A stretch of 64,000 bases of DNA, taken from positions 417,983 through 481,982 of the forward strand of contig WSYJ01000033.1 in assembly GCA_020186115.1 (NCBI GenBank). Direction: 5' to 3'. The notes under the pieces are model-generated. The model saw nothing but the letters and a program-made list of their open reading frames with translations. It was not told where the DNA came from and did not search any database. Shown here in pieces: positions 1 to 10,042 of this stretch; the first letter of the stretch is position 1, and every line of letters starts with the position of its first letter. The DNA is from Histomonas meleagridis. Its lineage: Eukaryota > Parabasalia > Tritrichomonadida > Dientamoebidae. Made by a program: the position numbers and the translations under genes.

Positions 1-582
1 TTAATTCCGCAATTAATACAAACTAAAGACACAGGTTTAAGGGGTTCTATTTCATTCTTTATGTTATTATTACTTAAGAAATATCCTTCGTTTTATGAAA
101 GTTTTAAAGCTTTAATTCCAATATTATTAAATTGGTTTAAAGAATCAATTATAAACTTCACTAGTAATTCCGATAATTCCGATAATGGATATCTAACATC
201 AAATCTTTCTTCTCTTTTCTTAGAAGTTGCATGTATCGATAGGCAATTCCCGAACGAAGTCGTGCTGCAAGCTTTAAGGTTTTTCCCGCCGAAAGATCAC
301 TTTGAAACTGATAATATGGCTAAGTGTATATTGACTTTGTTCTCTAATATACAAAATGTTGAGCCAATAATCTTGAAAAATGTCGCTCTGGCAATAGCAA
401 AGTTTATCGCTCTCCCAAATAATAAATTGGAAAAATGTAAAGTCGATCCTGTAACATCGCAAAATTTGATTATGCTATTTAAGACAATAGTTGGAAATTA
501 TCCAGACATTTTAAGCGCTGTGTTTGAGGAACTCAAAGAAAAACAATCAAATGTAAAAAGAATTATGAATGTGCTTCAATAA
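1..582 (+). CDS. importin-beta family protein, C-terminal part (partial)
   Basis: The frame is already open at base 1 and ends with TAA at 580-582, so only the C-terminal 193 residues are present. They are alpha-helical and HEAT-like. A segment near window position 270 (FFPPKDHFETDNMAKCIL) resembles the helix pair with prolines and an acidic turn seen near the C-terminus of importin-4/importin-5 type karyopherins. Such proteins carry cargo through nuclear pores with Ran. What is seen is a helical repeat tail; the importin call is inference from pattern, and another HEAT protein is possible. The upstream part lies outside the window. Confidence 0.45.
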   Translation, partial: LIPQLIQTKDTGLRGSISFFMLLLLKKYPSFYESFKALIPILLNWFKESIINFTSNSDNSDNGYLTSNLSSLFLEVACIDRQFPNEVVLQALRFFPPKDHFETDNMAKCILTLFSNIQNVEPIILKNVALAIAKFIALPNNKLEKCKVDPVTSQNLIMLFKTIVGNYPDILSAVFEELKEKQSNVKRIMNVLQ

Positions 583-1506
583 ATATGATTTTAGAGATAT
601 TGTAATAATAGAAATACATTAAATTTTTTCGATTTCATGAGGAAATAACTCAACGCCATCGAACCACTAAAATTATCTAAAGAAATACTTTTAAAGAAAC
701 CAAAAATGTTACAAAATGAATTCACTAATTAAAAAGAAGATTAAATGACCATTTTTTGGTATTCTAAGTCATTAGAAGTGCATTTATCCTACATATTCCC
801 TAAATTTAAAGAAAAAACTATCCACAAACAATGTTATCGAGCAACTCCAAACCTTCGTCATTTGGTTGGTCACATTGTTTTTTGCATTTGACCAAGTTTT
901 CGTTGAAAATGGTATTTTATATCCACTTTTTAATATTCATATCAAAAAGTTTATCACAATAAAGATTAAAACCAAAAAAATGTAAAAATTGGAATTTTTT
1001 TACGTAGTCATATTTTTCCATGTCTCGTGAAAACCATATGGCTTATATATGCTAATTATATAAAAAATACAAAAATTTTATTAATTATTTCATATTAAAA
1101 ATAACAATAAAAAACAAAAAACTTTCCGAGCCTATATTCGCAAATTCGATCTTAGATGATAATTTATAAATTTCATCCTTTGAAATCAAGCATTAATGAA
1201 AAAAAAACCATTTTGTCGTATCCGAAGTAAAGTTTTCAAAATAAATTCTGGCAAATGTCCTATCTCAATTTAGGCGGTGTTTTATTTGCCAGGCCAAATA
1301 ACCTCATAAAATTGATAAAAACTTTTTTCCATTTTTGTCAGAAAATATGCGACTTTTGTTTGCGTGTTTACGTATCGTTTATCCAATGGATGTGTTATCA
1401 CAATAAAAAATTTTGGTTTTACATAATGTATAAACACAAAACACACTGTGCAATTTGCTCCTTGTTTCACATAAACAAAAGATATTTAATCATGTTTATT
1501 TCCTTG
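583..1506. other. intergenic, no gene recognised
   Basis: About 920 bp of AT-rich DNA between the importin tail and the 3' end of the ENTH gene. Short frames on both strands (for example 1255-1515) have no recognisable domain and overlap each other. I see no RNA gene or repeat here. Confidence 0.6.
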
Positions 1507-2340
1507 TCAAAATGACTCGATTGAGAAGTCATATTGTGGCCTCATTATTGTTTGGAGCTTGGATACTTCTACGAGTGATTCGTGTGGTTCTAACATGACT
1601 CCAGCATCTTCTTCTTCCTGAGGCTCTGGTTGTTTCGGTTCAGGTTCAGGTTCAGGCTCAGGTAACTTAACAACCTCAGGTTCAATTGGCATTGGCACTG
1701 GCGCTCTTTGTTTTGGTGGTGGTGGTCGAAATACTTTTGGTTCAAATGGGATATCCATATCATCTTCACTATCATCTTCAGGTTCTTCGGGCTTTATTAC
1801 AGCATTAGAATCGCTCTTGAAAAGTTTTGGTTGGATTTGAGATTTAGAATCAACTGGTGGTGGTGGAAGATGAAGTTTAACGCTGGTGTTCATATTGCGT
1901 TCAATCTCGCTGATATCTGGGAGAGCAGCGTCGTACATAAGGAAGTAATATATTGAAGTAGCCATGAGATGGATTTGATCTCGGAATAACACTCTCTTTT
2001 CGCCAAAAGATAAATAAAGAATGGTTTGGATTTCAGGTACGAGAGCACGAGCTACGGGAACGAATGTGCTTCTTCCGCTCTTTAATAACATAAGAAGAAT
2101 AGATAAGGCACGATAAACTGGGATGGGGTGTGAACCGAATTCATCAAAAACACGCAAAAGGCTAGTGATAATTACAGCACAGTTAACGGTAGATGTTCCA
2201 AGATCATTGATTTGAGAAATTATATGTGGAGGGACACGATACTGACTCCCAGAGGTGGCCTTCTTAACAGCTTCTGTGATAGAATTGTTTTTAAGTTCGG
2301 GTATATCAAGAGCTGACTTGTATTTGAAGAGCTTCTTCAT
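1507..2340 (-). CDS. ENTH/ANTH-domain clathrin-adaptor-like protein (epsin-like)
   Basis: A 277-residue protein starting at the ATG whose complement is at 2338-2340; the frame continues upstream only to a GTG, so this ATG is chosen. Residues 1-150 fit the helical ENTH/VHS superfamily: an unstable polar N-terminus, then HPIPVYRALSILLMLLKSG, which matches the epsin helix with the Y-K/R-A-L-x-L-L-x-L-L-x-x-G pattern. The remainder is low complexity: a proline run (PPPP) near residue 160, an acidic EDDSEDDMD block, PPPPKQ, repeated PEPEPEP, and an acidic tail. ENTH proteins bind phosphoinositides and recruit coat and cargo proteins at the plasma membrane or Golgi; the tail looks like the disordered partner-binding arm of that family. 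It is divergently arranged with Pcc1, with 112 bp between starts. No UIM or NPF motif is seen, so the exact epsin subtype is open. Confidence 0.7.
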   Translation of the reverse strand: MKKLFKYKSALDIPELKNNSITEAVKKATSGSQYRVPPHIISQINDLGTSTVNCAVIITSLLRVFDEFGSHPIPVYRALSILLMLLKSGRSTFVPVARALVPEIQTILYLSFGEKRVLFRDQIHLMATSIYYFLMYDAALPDISEIERNMNTSVKLHLPPPPVDSKSQIQPKLFKSDSNAVIKPEEPEDDSEDDMDIPFEPKVFRPPPPKQRAPVPMPIEPEVVKLPEPEPEPEPKQPEPQEEEDAGVMLEPHESLVEVSKLQTIMRPQYDFSIESF

Positions 2341-2423
2341 TTTGACTTCTGGCACCTTTTGAGAGACTACTCAAAAGTTCACAAAAACAGTTTATGATAT
2401 TTCACAAACTTGACTTCAAACAC

Positions 2424-2436
2424 GGCGACCGTTTAC
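2424..2436. promoter_or_regulatory. GGCGACCGTTTAC motif in a divergent promoter
   Basis: This 13-mer lies between the divergent ENTH and Pcc1 genes. Its exact reverse complement occurs at 16195-16207. It contains the core AACGGT (complement ACCGTT), a pattern that fits Myb-type sites and recurs close to several gene starts here. Function is inference. Confidence 0.3.
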
Positions 2437-2452
2437 TTTCACCTTTTTTTGG

Positions 2453-2713
2453 ATGCAGGACTTTCCTTACAAAGAAACTCTTGAATTCGAATTCAAAAAA
2501 CCTGAATATGCAAGAATAGCAGCAAGGTCATTAAGTGTAGATGATGATTTAAAGCCTCAAGAATCAAGCTCACAATTTTATTCTTTTGGTACTTCATTAA
2601 TAATGTCTGTTCAAGCAATCTCAGAAAAGCACTTAAAAAAGGCAATAAATACTACAACTCCATCTATTAAGTTCATACAAGAAATAATTGATACTTTCGC
2701 ATTAGATAACTAA
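2453..2713 (+). CDS. PCC1: Pcc1-like subunit of the KEOPS/EKC complex
   Basis: An 86-residue protein, the usual size of Pcc1/LAGE3. It shows the family pattern throughout: an N-terminal strand (LEFEFKKPEYARIAARSL) followed by SVDDDLKP, matching the conserved L-S-V-D-x-E-L-x-P motif, then a second strand and the helix ISEKHLKKAINTTTPSIKFI. Pcc1 is the dimerising subunit of KEOPS, which with Kae1, Bud32 and Cgi121 makes the t6A modification at position 37 of ANN-decoding tRNAs. The ATG at 2453 gives exactly the family N-terminus. The other KEOPS subunits are not in the window. The short divergent spacer to the ENTH gene suggests a shared promoter region. Confidence 0.85.
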   Translation: MQDFPYKETLEFEFKKPEYARIAARSLSVDDDLKPQESSSQFYSFGTSLIMSVQAISEKHLKKAINTTTPSIKFIQEIIDTFALDN

Positions 2714-2865
2714 AAAAAATATTTGTTTGTATTTTTGTTTTTTGATTAACTAAAATGTCAAATGTTTTTTGGACTTTAGCTTAGAAAAAAAAATACATTC
2801 AAGAAGGTAATTTAATCATGTGCAAATTAATGAGATGATCATTTAAATTCATTGAGCCGAATTTC

Positions 2866-3420
2866 TTAGCAAGAGCATCCACCGTCTGTTTTAGTATTGG
2901 TCTGGTTAAAATCAACTTTTTCAGGCATTTCAAAAGAAGCATCCTTCAAAGAATTAGCAATAGAATTTAATAATTCGTTGGTACCAAAATTTGTTTTTGC
3001 AGATACTTCTGAATATGGAATGCCTTTTTCCTCGCAATATTGTGTTATTTCATCATTAGTAACAACATGCTGAAGATCTGACTTATTACCAACAATAAAC
3101 ATCTTTGTGCTCGTTGGAGAAATTGAGTTTGTAAGGATTTCATACCATGATTCAAGATTATCAAAAGTTGACTTATCATTAAGTGCAAAGACAAAAACAA
3201 CGGCTTTAGCTCCATGAGCATATTGTGGCGCAACTGCTTGGAACGCGTCTTGTCCAGCAGTATCCCAAATGTTTAAATCAACGTCTTGGTCATCTGTTTT
3301 AACAGAAAGGTTAATAGATGATGCACTAATCGTTGGTTCAACTGCTTTTGGAGATGATTGAAATGAATTAATTATAGTTGTTTTTCCAACACCAGAATCA
3401 CCGAAAAAAACAACTTTCAT
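2866..3420 (-). CDS. Rab-family small GTPase
   Basis: A 184-residue Ras-superfamily GTPase. The motifs are in order: G1 GDSGVGKTT (residues 8-16), a threonine in the effector loop near PTIS (G2), G3 WDTAGQDAF with the catalytic glutamine present, G4 GNKSD and G5 VSAK. The C-terminus CSC fits double geranylgeranylation as in Rabs. Such proteins act as membrane-bound switches in vesicle traffic. Trichomonads have very large Rab families and the subtype cannot be set from this sequence; the F/Y-rich switch region resembles the Rab5/Rab21 group only loosely. Confidence 0.85.
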   Translation of the reverse strand: MKVVFFGDSGVGKTTIINSFQSSPKAVEPTISASSINLSVKTDDQDVDLNIWDTAGQDAFQAVAPQYAHGAKAVVFVFALNDKSTFDNLESWYEILTNSISPTSTKMFIVGNKSDLQHVVTNDEITQYCEEKGIPYSEVSAKTNFGTNELLNSIANSLKDASFEMPEKVDFNQTNTKTDGGCSC

Positions 3421-3588
3421 CTTAAATTTGTTGGCCTTAATAATGTAAAACTTTCAAACAATAAAATTTGTCGACGGTTTCGGATCAACGACAAGATAAA
3501 CCAAAGAAAAAAACTGCTTTTGGTTTGGTGGGGCTACATAACAAGAAAAAGCTCCAAAATAAAAATTAATTCGAACTACCACAAAAGT

Positions 3589-4488
3589 TTACATCATACT
3601 TTCTTTGTTACTTTCAACTATTTCTTTATACTTAAAAACAATTGCCATATAAGAAATAGAGAAATCATTTGATGACACCAACTGTGCCAACTCTCCTCTC
3701 TCAATCATTTTTGCTGTATACCCTTCACAGAACATATGCAAAATTAAATAAATTGCATAACATCCGCAAATTGACCCATTAATTTTTTCAATGAAAGTCT
3801 TAAACATACTGTAATCAAAGTTAGAAATGAGATTCATTGCTTCCATATCAAAAAGTTGAAGTTGGTATGTAATACTTATCCTTGTATTTGCATATAATGT
3901 AAACTTAAATATTTCCCCCCAGTGTATAAAGTCACTCGAAATAATAAAGAGCGTCCTATCAGATTTGATTATTGGCTGAAGAATAGAGTTCACTTTTTCT
4001 TCGCGACTTTCATTAAGTGAACCAACCAAAATTGGCACAACTTTAATGGGGCGATCGCCAAAAACATATTTAATAAGTGGGTATTGCATTTCATGAGAGT
4101 GCTCTGCTTCATCTATTTTCTTTTCCATAGGAGAAAACATAGGATCTGCAATTAACTGATTACACAATTCTGTATCAACTTGTATAGGACCAAAAGGTGT
4201 GATAACATCACTAGCAGTACTCACAAGACAATTTGGAAGAGCTATATGATGACATGGACCAAGCAAGATAATTTTATCATACTTAGTGGGATCAATCAAT
4301 GAATAGCTTTTAGCTGCGATTTTTAAGCAAACACTGTAGCAAGAATGTGGTGATATGATACCAACAACTCCTTCTTTATCTTGAGGAGTAGTTGGCGCAT
4401 AATAAAATGAAGCTTTCAGCATTTTTTCAAGTTCTTCTCCAACAGGGTACCATTCTCCGCTATGTGTCATAGCTCGAGAATAGCACAT
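3589..4488 (-). CDS. MEMO1/Mho1 family protein (AMMECR-associated Memo)
   Basis: A 299-residue protein, the usual length for Memo. N-terminal RAMTHSGEWYP matches the family R-x-A-x-H-x-G-x-W-Y signature. GIISPHSCY holds the first metal-type histidine, ILLGPCHH the next histidine pair, HSHEMQYPL the conserved E/H-S-x-E-x-Q motif, and ICGCYAI the conserved cysteine region near the C-terminus. Memo proteins share the fold of extradiol dioxygenases. In animals MEMO1 acts in receptor signalling and copper or iron handling; the role in protists is unknown. The ATG complemented at 4486-4488 is preferred because it places the WY motif near residue 13, as in orthologues. About 95 bp separates its start from divergent SmD3. 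Confidence 0.85.
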   Translation of the reverse strand: MCYSRAMTHSGEWYPVGEELEKMLKASFYYAPTTPQDKEGVVGIISPHSCYSVCLKIAAKSYSLIDPTKYDKIILLGPCHHIALPNCLVSTASDVITPFGPIQVDTELCNQLIADPMFSPMEKKIDEAEHSHEMQYPLIKYVFGDRPIKVVPILVGSLNESREEKVNSILQPIIKSDRTLFIISSDFIHWGEIFKFTLYANTRISITYQLQLFDMEAMNLISNFDYSMFKTFIEKINGSICGCYAIYLILHMFCEGYTAKMIERGELAQLVSSNDFSISYMAIVFKYKEIVESNKESMM

Positions 4489-4585
4489 TTAAAAAAACGT
4501 TTTTTTATATAAAAGTGTCATTAATGTCATTTTTAACGTCACTTTTGTGAAAATATAAAGTATTTAATTTCGAAGCTTTGGCTAC

Positions 4586-4927
4586 ATGTCTCTCGGGATC
4601 CCAGTTAAGCTTTTGCATGAAGCAACAGGTTTTGTTGTTACAGTGGAGCTTGTATCAGGTGACATTTATCGTGGTACTCTCCAATACGTTGAAGATAACA
4701 TGAATTGTTGGGTTCATGACGTTATTCACACAGCTCCAAATGGAGAGTCAATTAAAGCAGACTCTGCATATCTAAGAGGATCCAACATTTTATATGTTAA
4801 TGTTCCTGAAATGTTTTCCAATGCGAAATTATTCCAAACAGGTGAACTCGAAAACAAACCCACTAAGAGAACCAAGAAACTCAAGAGAACACACTCAACA
4901 GTTAAGATCAGAAAACAATCACATTAA
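4586..4927 (+). CDS. SNRPD3: small nuclear ribonucleoprotein SmD3
   Basis: A 113-residue Sm protein. It opens with the D3-specific start GIPVKLLHEATGFVVTVEL. Sm1 follows with GDIYRGTLQYVEDNMNCWV, where the EDNMN residues sit at the RNA-contacting turn. Sm2 is YLRGSNILYVNVPEMF, with the RGS signature. The C-terminal tail is basic (KRTKKLKRTHS), as in D3. SmD3 forms part of the heptameric ring on U1, U2, U4 and U5 snRNAs. This makes sense with PHF5A elsewhere in the window and shows the organism has a functional spliceosome even though few introns are visible. Confidence 0.92.
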   Translation: MSLGIPVKLLHEATGFVVTVELVSGDIYRGTLQYVEDNMNCWVHDVIHTAPNGESIKADSAYLRGSNILYVNVPEMFSNAKLFQTGELENKPTKRTKKLKRTHSTVKIRKQSH

Positions 4928-5808
4928 ATTGTTAATATCGATTTTCCGTTTTTTTTAAATAAGAACATAAGGCATGTATTTTTTATAGTTACTTTAAATT
5001 TTGTTTTTTAGGCTGAACTTTCTTTTTTGAAATAAAATTCTTGAACATATTCATCAATAAAAAATAATGAAATATATTAAACAAGTATTTATAAAAAAGT
5101 AACATCTAGTTATTTTATTTCCGACCGTGGGACTTACTGGTTTGTAAGCCTTATATTTTTAAATTTGTTGATTGAGAATATGTTTGAATAAATAAACACT
5201 TCAAATACCGACACAAATCACACTTTTTTGGGTCATATATGCATATATAAGTTAAGCTATATATTAACTGAGGGCTCAAGAAAAATCTGATGGACAATTT
5301 TGAGATACCAAAAGGTGAATTAACCTTCTTCATTCCATTAACGGTCGCATAAGATTTGCGGTTTTATATCGAAATTCAAACACACTTTCTTAAATACATT
5401 TTGAATTTCTTTTTCATTTTCTGTTTTCGTTATTTCCAAATAACTATAGATTAAAGACATTGAAAATATTTTGGAAAAATGGAACATTGTGTCGGTACGT
5501 CATTCGGTATTTTTGTTTGTTTAACATAGCAATTTTATATCTTCATAACTACACATTCTCATTGGGTGTGACTTGGCTAAGCATATTCTCCTCCGAAATA
5601 TATGGCAAATCGTATAATTTTTATGTTAAAATTGAGTGAAATCATGATTTTTTCAAAGATTTAAATTTTATTTTTTTAAAAATAAATTCCTTTGATAATT
5701 TATCTTTATTATCTCTACCGTATAGAGATTAAATTTTTTATTAAGACTAAAAATTTCGAAAACTATTTTTTTGACAAGATATTTTCATTTTTTTGTGAGT
5801 TTCACCAC
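4928..5808. other. intergenic, no gene recognised
   Basis: AT-rich spacer between SmD3 and the 3' end of the ankyrin gene, with A and T runs. A TTAACGGTCGC sequence at 5338-5347 resembles the motif at 2424 and 16195. No coding or RNA gene is supported. Confidence 0.55.
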
Positions 5809-8800
5809 CTATATTTGATCTGGTGATATCAATTTAACTATTTCATTAGATCCATTTTTAGATGCCATCATAAGTGCTGTATCAAATATTTTAAGTAATT
5901 TCCAAATATTATAATGAAGCATACAATCAGTGAAACAAAAACTAAATAAAATAATTAAATATCTTTCAAATTAATATCAATTTCTTTTTGGTCAAGAAAT
6001 AGTTTTACTAATTCGATAAAACCATTTTCACATGATTTCATAAGTACTGTTTTAAACAATTTGAATAATTCCCAAATAAAATTTTGAAACTAAAAATCAT
6101 TTAAATGAATTTTAATAAAAACAAATAAATATTTTGATTATTAATATCTATATCTTTTTGTTCAAGAAGTAATTTAACTACCCCTATATTATGTTTATAA
6201 GTTGCTTTCATAAGTGCTGTATCAAATATTTATAATAATTTCCAAAAATTATTAAGAAATATAAAACATTTTTAAAAAAATTCAAATAAAACAAACAAAA
6301 ATTTTTTGTATTAATATCAATTCCTCCTATTCCAAGAATAAACTTCACTGCATCTATACTTCCTTCGTATGATGCTATCATAAGTGCTGTATCAAATAAT
6401 ATAAGTAATTTCCATTAACAATTTTCAAACAAAAAATTATATAAATAAAATTCGAATAAAACATTTATATATTTTTAGCAGTGATATCAATTCCTTCATA
6501 CTCAAGAAATACTTTCATAATTTCTACGCGATCATTTATAACAGCATTTATAAAGGCAGTATTAAGTTTTTGGAATAATTCCCAAATATTATCATAAAAT
6601 TTCGAATTATTAAAATAAAGCCAAAATAAAACACATAAATATCTTTCAAATTAATATCTATTCCTTTTTGCTCAAGAAGTAATTTAACAACATCAATATG
6701 ATTATTTTCAGTTGCATAAATAAGTGGTGTTTTAAACAATTTCAATAATTTCCAAATTGTATTTAAAAACTTTAATTTATTGAAACAAGTTTTATTTAAA
6801 ATAAGTGAATATCTTTCATATTAATATCAATTCCTTTTTGTTCAATAAATAGTTTAATGATTTCAATGTTATTGTTGTTAATTGCACAAATAAATGCTGA
6901 AAGAATTAATTCAAATAATCTCCAAATATCGTTTAGAAACATTAAATTATTAAAAATTATATTAAATAAAACAAATAAATATCTTTAGCATTAATATCAA
7001 TTCCTTTTTGTTCAAGAAGTAACTTAACTATTTCAGTATGACCATTTTTAGATGCATACATAAGTGCTGTATAAAATAACTTAAATAATTTCCAAATATT
7101 ATTTTGAAATATTCCAAAATTATTAAAATAAAATATAAACAAAAGAAATAAATATCTTTAGCATTAACATCAATTCCTTCTTGTTCAAGAAGCAATTTAA
7201 CAATTTCAGTATGACCATTTTTAGATGCATACATAAGTGCTGTATAAAATAATTTAAATAATTTCCAAACATTACTTTGAAATAAAAAATAATTAAAATA
7301 AATTTCATATAAAACAAATAAATATCTTTAGTATTAACATCAATTCCTTCTTTTTCAAGAAGTAATTTAACTATTTTTGTATAACCATTTTCAGCTGCAT
7401 ATAATAAAGCTGTTTTAAATAATTTAAATAATTTTCAAATACAAATAATTTTTAAGTATTATTTTGTGATATTAAATCATTAAAATATATCCAAAATGAA
7501 ATAAATAAATATCTTTAGCATTAACATTAATTTTTTCTTTTTGAAGAAGCATTTTAACTATTTTTATAAAGTCATTTTCAGCAGCAACAAACAATGAATG
7601 AAATAATTCAAACAAATATCAAATATTATTTGGAAACATAAAATAAAAAAAATTTGCATACTTACATATAAATAATCATATAGAGGATTTGATTCAGTTT
7701 CTTCTTCAAGAAGATATTTAACAAGTTCACAATTTCCTGATTGTAAAGAAAATAATAAAATATGAGTTGGAAATTTTCTTCCTTTCATAAAATTCTTAAC
7801 GAAAAATAAATTTCCGATTTTGGCTGATTCTAATATAATATCATCATTGACATTCATTCCTTCTTTTTGCAAAAATGTAAAAAGTTCATAATTATGATAT
7901 CTAACGCATATTACTCCTAAATTTTCTAGAATTACATTTTTTTCGATTTTCTTATCATAAAGATAATAAAAGATATCATTTCGATGAAATTCAATTGCTG
8001 CTTCATATGCATCTTTAAATGATGAATGATTTTGTTCACATAAATGAATTATCTCTGAATTTCCACCAGCAACTGCATATTTTCCTGTATTAAATACTTT
8101 TGTATCATTCATAAGTAAATATTTAAAACATTTAACTGCAGAAAAAAATGCTGCATAATCAATTAATGAAACATTGTTTTGATTGATAAATGAATAGCTT
8201 TCATAAAGTGATGGTAAAATATATTGATTAAAATCAAATTTGTTTTGTGATGATATTTCTTGAAGTTTTTCGATTTCATCATTTCGAATTATTTTTGCAA
8301 TTTCATTTGTGTTAACTCCTTCTTCAATAAATTTCTTATGAAGTTCCCAATTATTCTTTGAAAGTTCTTCATAATTATCAACTATTTGTTTCTTAAAATT
8401 ATTGGATTTTAATGTAGATAATTCTTTTTCAGACATAAAATGTACAAAATATGGAATTTTTTTAAAGAGAGTTTTTTTGAATATATCAAGTAAGTGGTTA
8501 GATTTTTTACCAAGAAAATTATGTTCAATCAATTTATCTAGAAGATAATCCAATTCTTGAGTCTGGTTCAGAAGAAAAAGAGCGAAAACATCAAAAATTT
8601 TGGATTTTATATTGTTGTTTTCTTCAAGCATTTCAATTTCATTTAAAAAATTCAAATATATATTAAAATCATTCATTTTCATAGCAAACATTAAACATAT
8701 CATCTGAATTATAATTATATTGCATGTAATTGGATGAATTTCATCAATTTTATTTATTATTAAATTTGCTGATTGAGAAATATTATGATTATTTAAATTA

Positions 8801-8892
8801 AGAATTATTTTATTGATTGATAACAAAGTTTCCCATTCATTATGGTTTACATTATTTTGCTTTACCCAATTGATATTCTTCACAGGTATCAT
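5809..8892 (-). CDS. DUF3447-type ankyrin-repeat protein with 170-bp repeat ladder (interrupted frame)
   Basis: The gene starts at the ATG complemented at 8890-8892. A continuous frame runs to about 7650, covering an N-terminal helical region and a DUF3447-like block (SLIDYAAFFSAVKCFKYLL, then GKYAVAGGNSEIIHLCEQ). After that the protein continues only as single ankyrin repeats of the TALMYASKNGHTEIVKLLLE type. These are separated by conserved AT-rich spacers that change the frame, and eleven such units run down to a TAG at 5809-5811. Trichomonads carry hundreds of DUF3447/ankyrin genes, presumably scaffold proteins, of unknown function. Joining the units needs either splicing at unusual sites, a -1 shift per unit, or the gene is decaying. 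At least two spacers carry TGA where other copies have TGG. I treat the 5' frame as real coding sequence and the ladder as unresolved. Confidence 0.6.
5869..7599 (-). repeat. ankyrin unit array with 170-bp period
   Basis: The same landmark (complement of ACAGCACTTATG, encoding T-A-L-M) begins at 5869, 6039, 6209, 6379, 6549, 6719, 6889, 7059, 7232, 7402 and 7588. The spacings are 170 bp seven times in a row, then 173, 170 and 186. Each unit is about 90 nt of ankyrin coding sequence plus about 80 nt of spacer containing conserved TTTTAATAATT and AATATTTGGAAATTATTT blocks. Because 170 is not a multiple of 3, neighbouring units lie in different frames. Confidence 0.85.
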
Positions 8893-9124
8893 CAAGTAAC
8901 AATGAAATGTTTCCCAACGACAAATGAATGAAAAATCATCGTACTAATATTCAAAATCTCAAAGGGACATTAGTCGTCACTTTTTACATAAAAACAGATG
9001 GAAAAGTGAACGTTAATTCGAAACAAAAGAATTCGAAAATGAAAACACTAAACAACATTAAACATTCCATATATTCATACACCGAGAAATTAAAAATCAC
9101 AAATAACTTCAGAATATTTTCGTT

Positions 9125-10042
9125 TTAAAAAGATGAATTTGTGACATGTAATCGTGCAAGAAGTGCAGCCTCATGTGCAGACATACTATCGGCATTTTCC
9201 TTTATAAACTGTTTCGGATCTACCTTTCCGACGTGCCTTAGTTCATAGTCTGATTTCTTCATTGTTGCTTCCTCTAAGATACTTTTTCTATAGTTTTCGG
9301 CGGTTGCGGTTAAATTCTTCAGAATTTCCAAATTCTTCTTATCGTTCTTCTGGAATGATGGGATTTCAAACCCTGTTGACCACGTTGGTCTGTGGAGCGA
9401 CTGGAGCATATGTTGTTCATGTTCGTTCATTTTGAAAACAATTGGCATTTCATAGAAAGTGAGATTGAGACCACATTTCTGCGTTTTCGCAGATGGAGTA
9501 ACTGTATGGCCAATAAATGATGTCTTTTCTCGCGGATCTTGTATTTTAATCGGCTTGTTGCTGAGAAGTTCAAGTGGATTTCGTGGTATATTACGAAATG
9601 CTCCAATAACAACTTTGCCTCGAACACTTAAAACTGGATCAACAACAACTGCAACAGCTCTTTGATCTAATTTTTCTTGTGAATCTTGATTTGCACAATC
9701 AACATCTGAAAGCCAAACATCAAAACCAGGATGAGAGTGATACCAACCAACAGAAACCAAGTTGTCATAACCACATTGTTCTAAAAGTTTCATCATAGAA
9801 TATTGGAATTTTTCATCTGTGGTTTCAACACTAATTCCTGTGGCTATTTGAGGAGTTGGGAATACATCAAATATTTCGATTGTAAATTCATCGATTTTGT
9901 GACCAAGCATGATTCCAATTACTTCTAAAGGAATTCCTGCTTTTCCATGCTTGAGCATTTTAAGAAGAGAAATACCATTGATGAGAATTTTTTCGGATGT
10001 ATCACATTTTCGAGGAGGTCTTTGCGCCATTCCAAAATTCAT
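9125..10042 (-). CDS. RPN11: 26S proteasome lid deubiquitinase Rpn11 (PSMD14)
   Basis: About 305 residues from the ATG complemented at 10040-10042; another ATG at 10028-10030 is also possible, and the frame further upstream has only TTG. The MPN+ domain is intact: LLKMLKHGKAGIPLEVIGIMLG, then the JAMM zinc motif in VGWYHSHPGFDVWLSDVD (H-x-H, S and D, with the catalytic glutamate in the IPLEVIGIMLG segment), then AVAVVVDPVLSVRGKVV. The C-terminal helices match the Rpn11/Rpn8 bundle. Rpn11 removes ubiquitin chains from substrates as they enter the proteasome. The lid subunit shares this window with the beta7 core subunit but the two are not linked as an operon. Confidence 0.93.
   Translation of the reverse strand: MNFGMAQRPPRKCDTSEKILINGISLLKMLKHGKAGIPLEVIGIMLGHKIDEFTIEIFDVFPTPQIATGISVETTDEKFQYSMMKLLEQCGYDNLVSVGWYHSHPGFDVWLSDVDCANQDSQEKLDQRAVAVVVDPVLSVRGKVVIGAFRNIPRNPLELLSNKPIKIQDPREKTSFIGHTVTPSAKTQKCGLNLTFYEMPIVFKMNEHEQHMLQSLHRPTWSTGFEIPSFQKNDKKNLEILKNLTATAENYRKSILEEATMKKSDYELRHVGKVDPKQFIKENADSMSAHEAALLARLHVTNSSF

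Noticed and set aside
1255-1515. Small plus-strand ORF of 86 codons
   Set aside because: It has no domain, is overlapped by an opposite-strand frame and uses atypical cysteine- and phenylalanine-rich composition; not supported as a gene.
5869-7599. Canonical GT-AG introns between ankyrin units ending in ACAG
   Set aside because: ACAG at the 3' side is part of the T-A codons and becomes ACTG in the unit at 6549. A GT at the aligned 5' place is absent in several units, and GT-to-ACAG lengths do not restore the frame for a 170-bp period.
9459-9665. Plus-strand ORF within Rpn11
   Set aside because: Antisense shadow of a strongly conserved gene.
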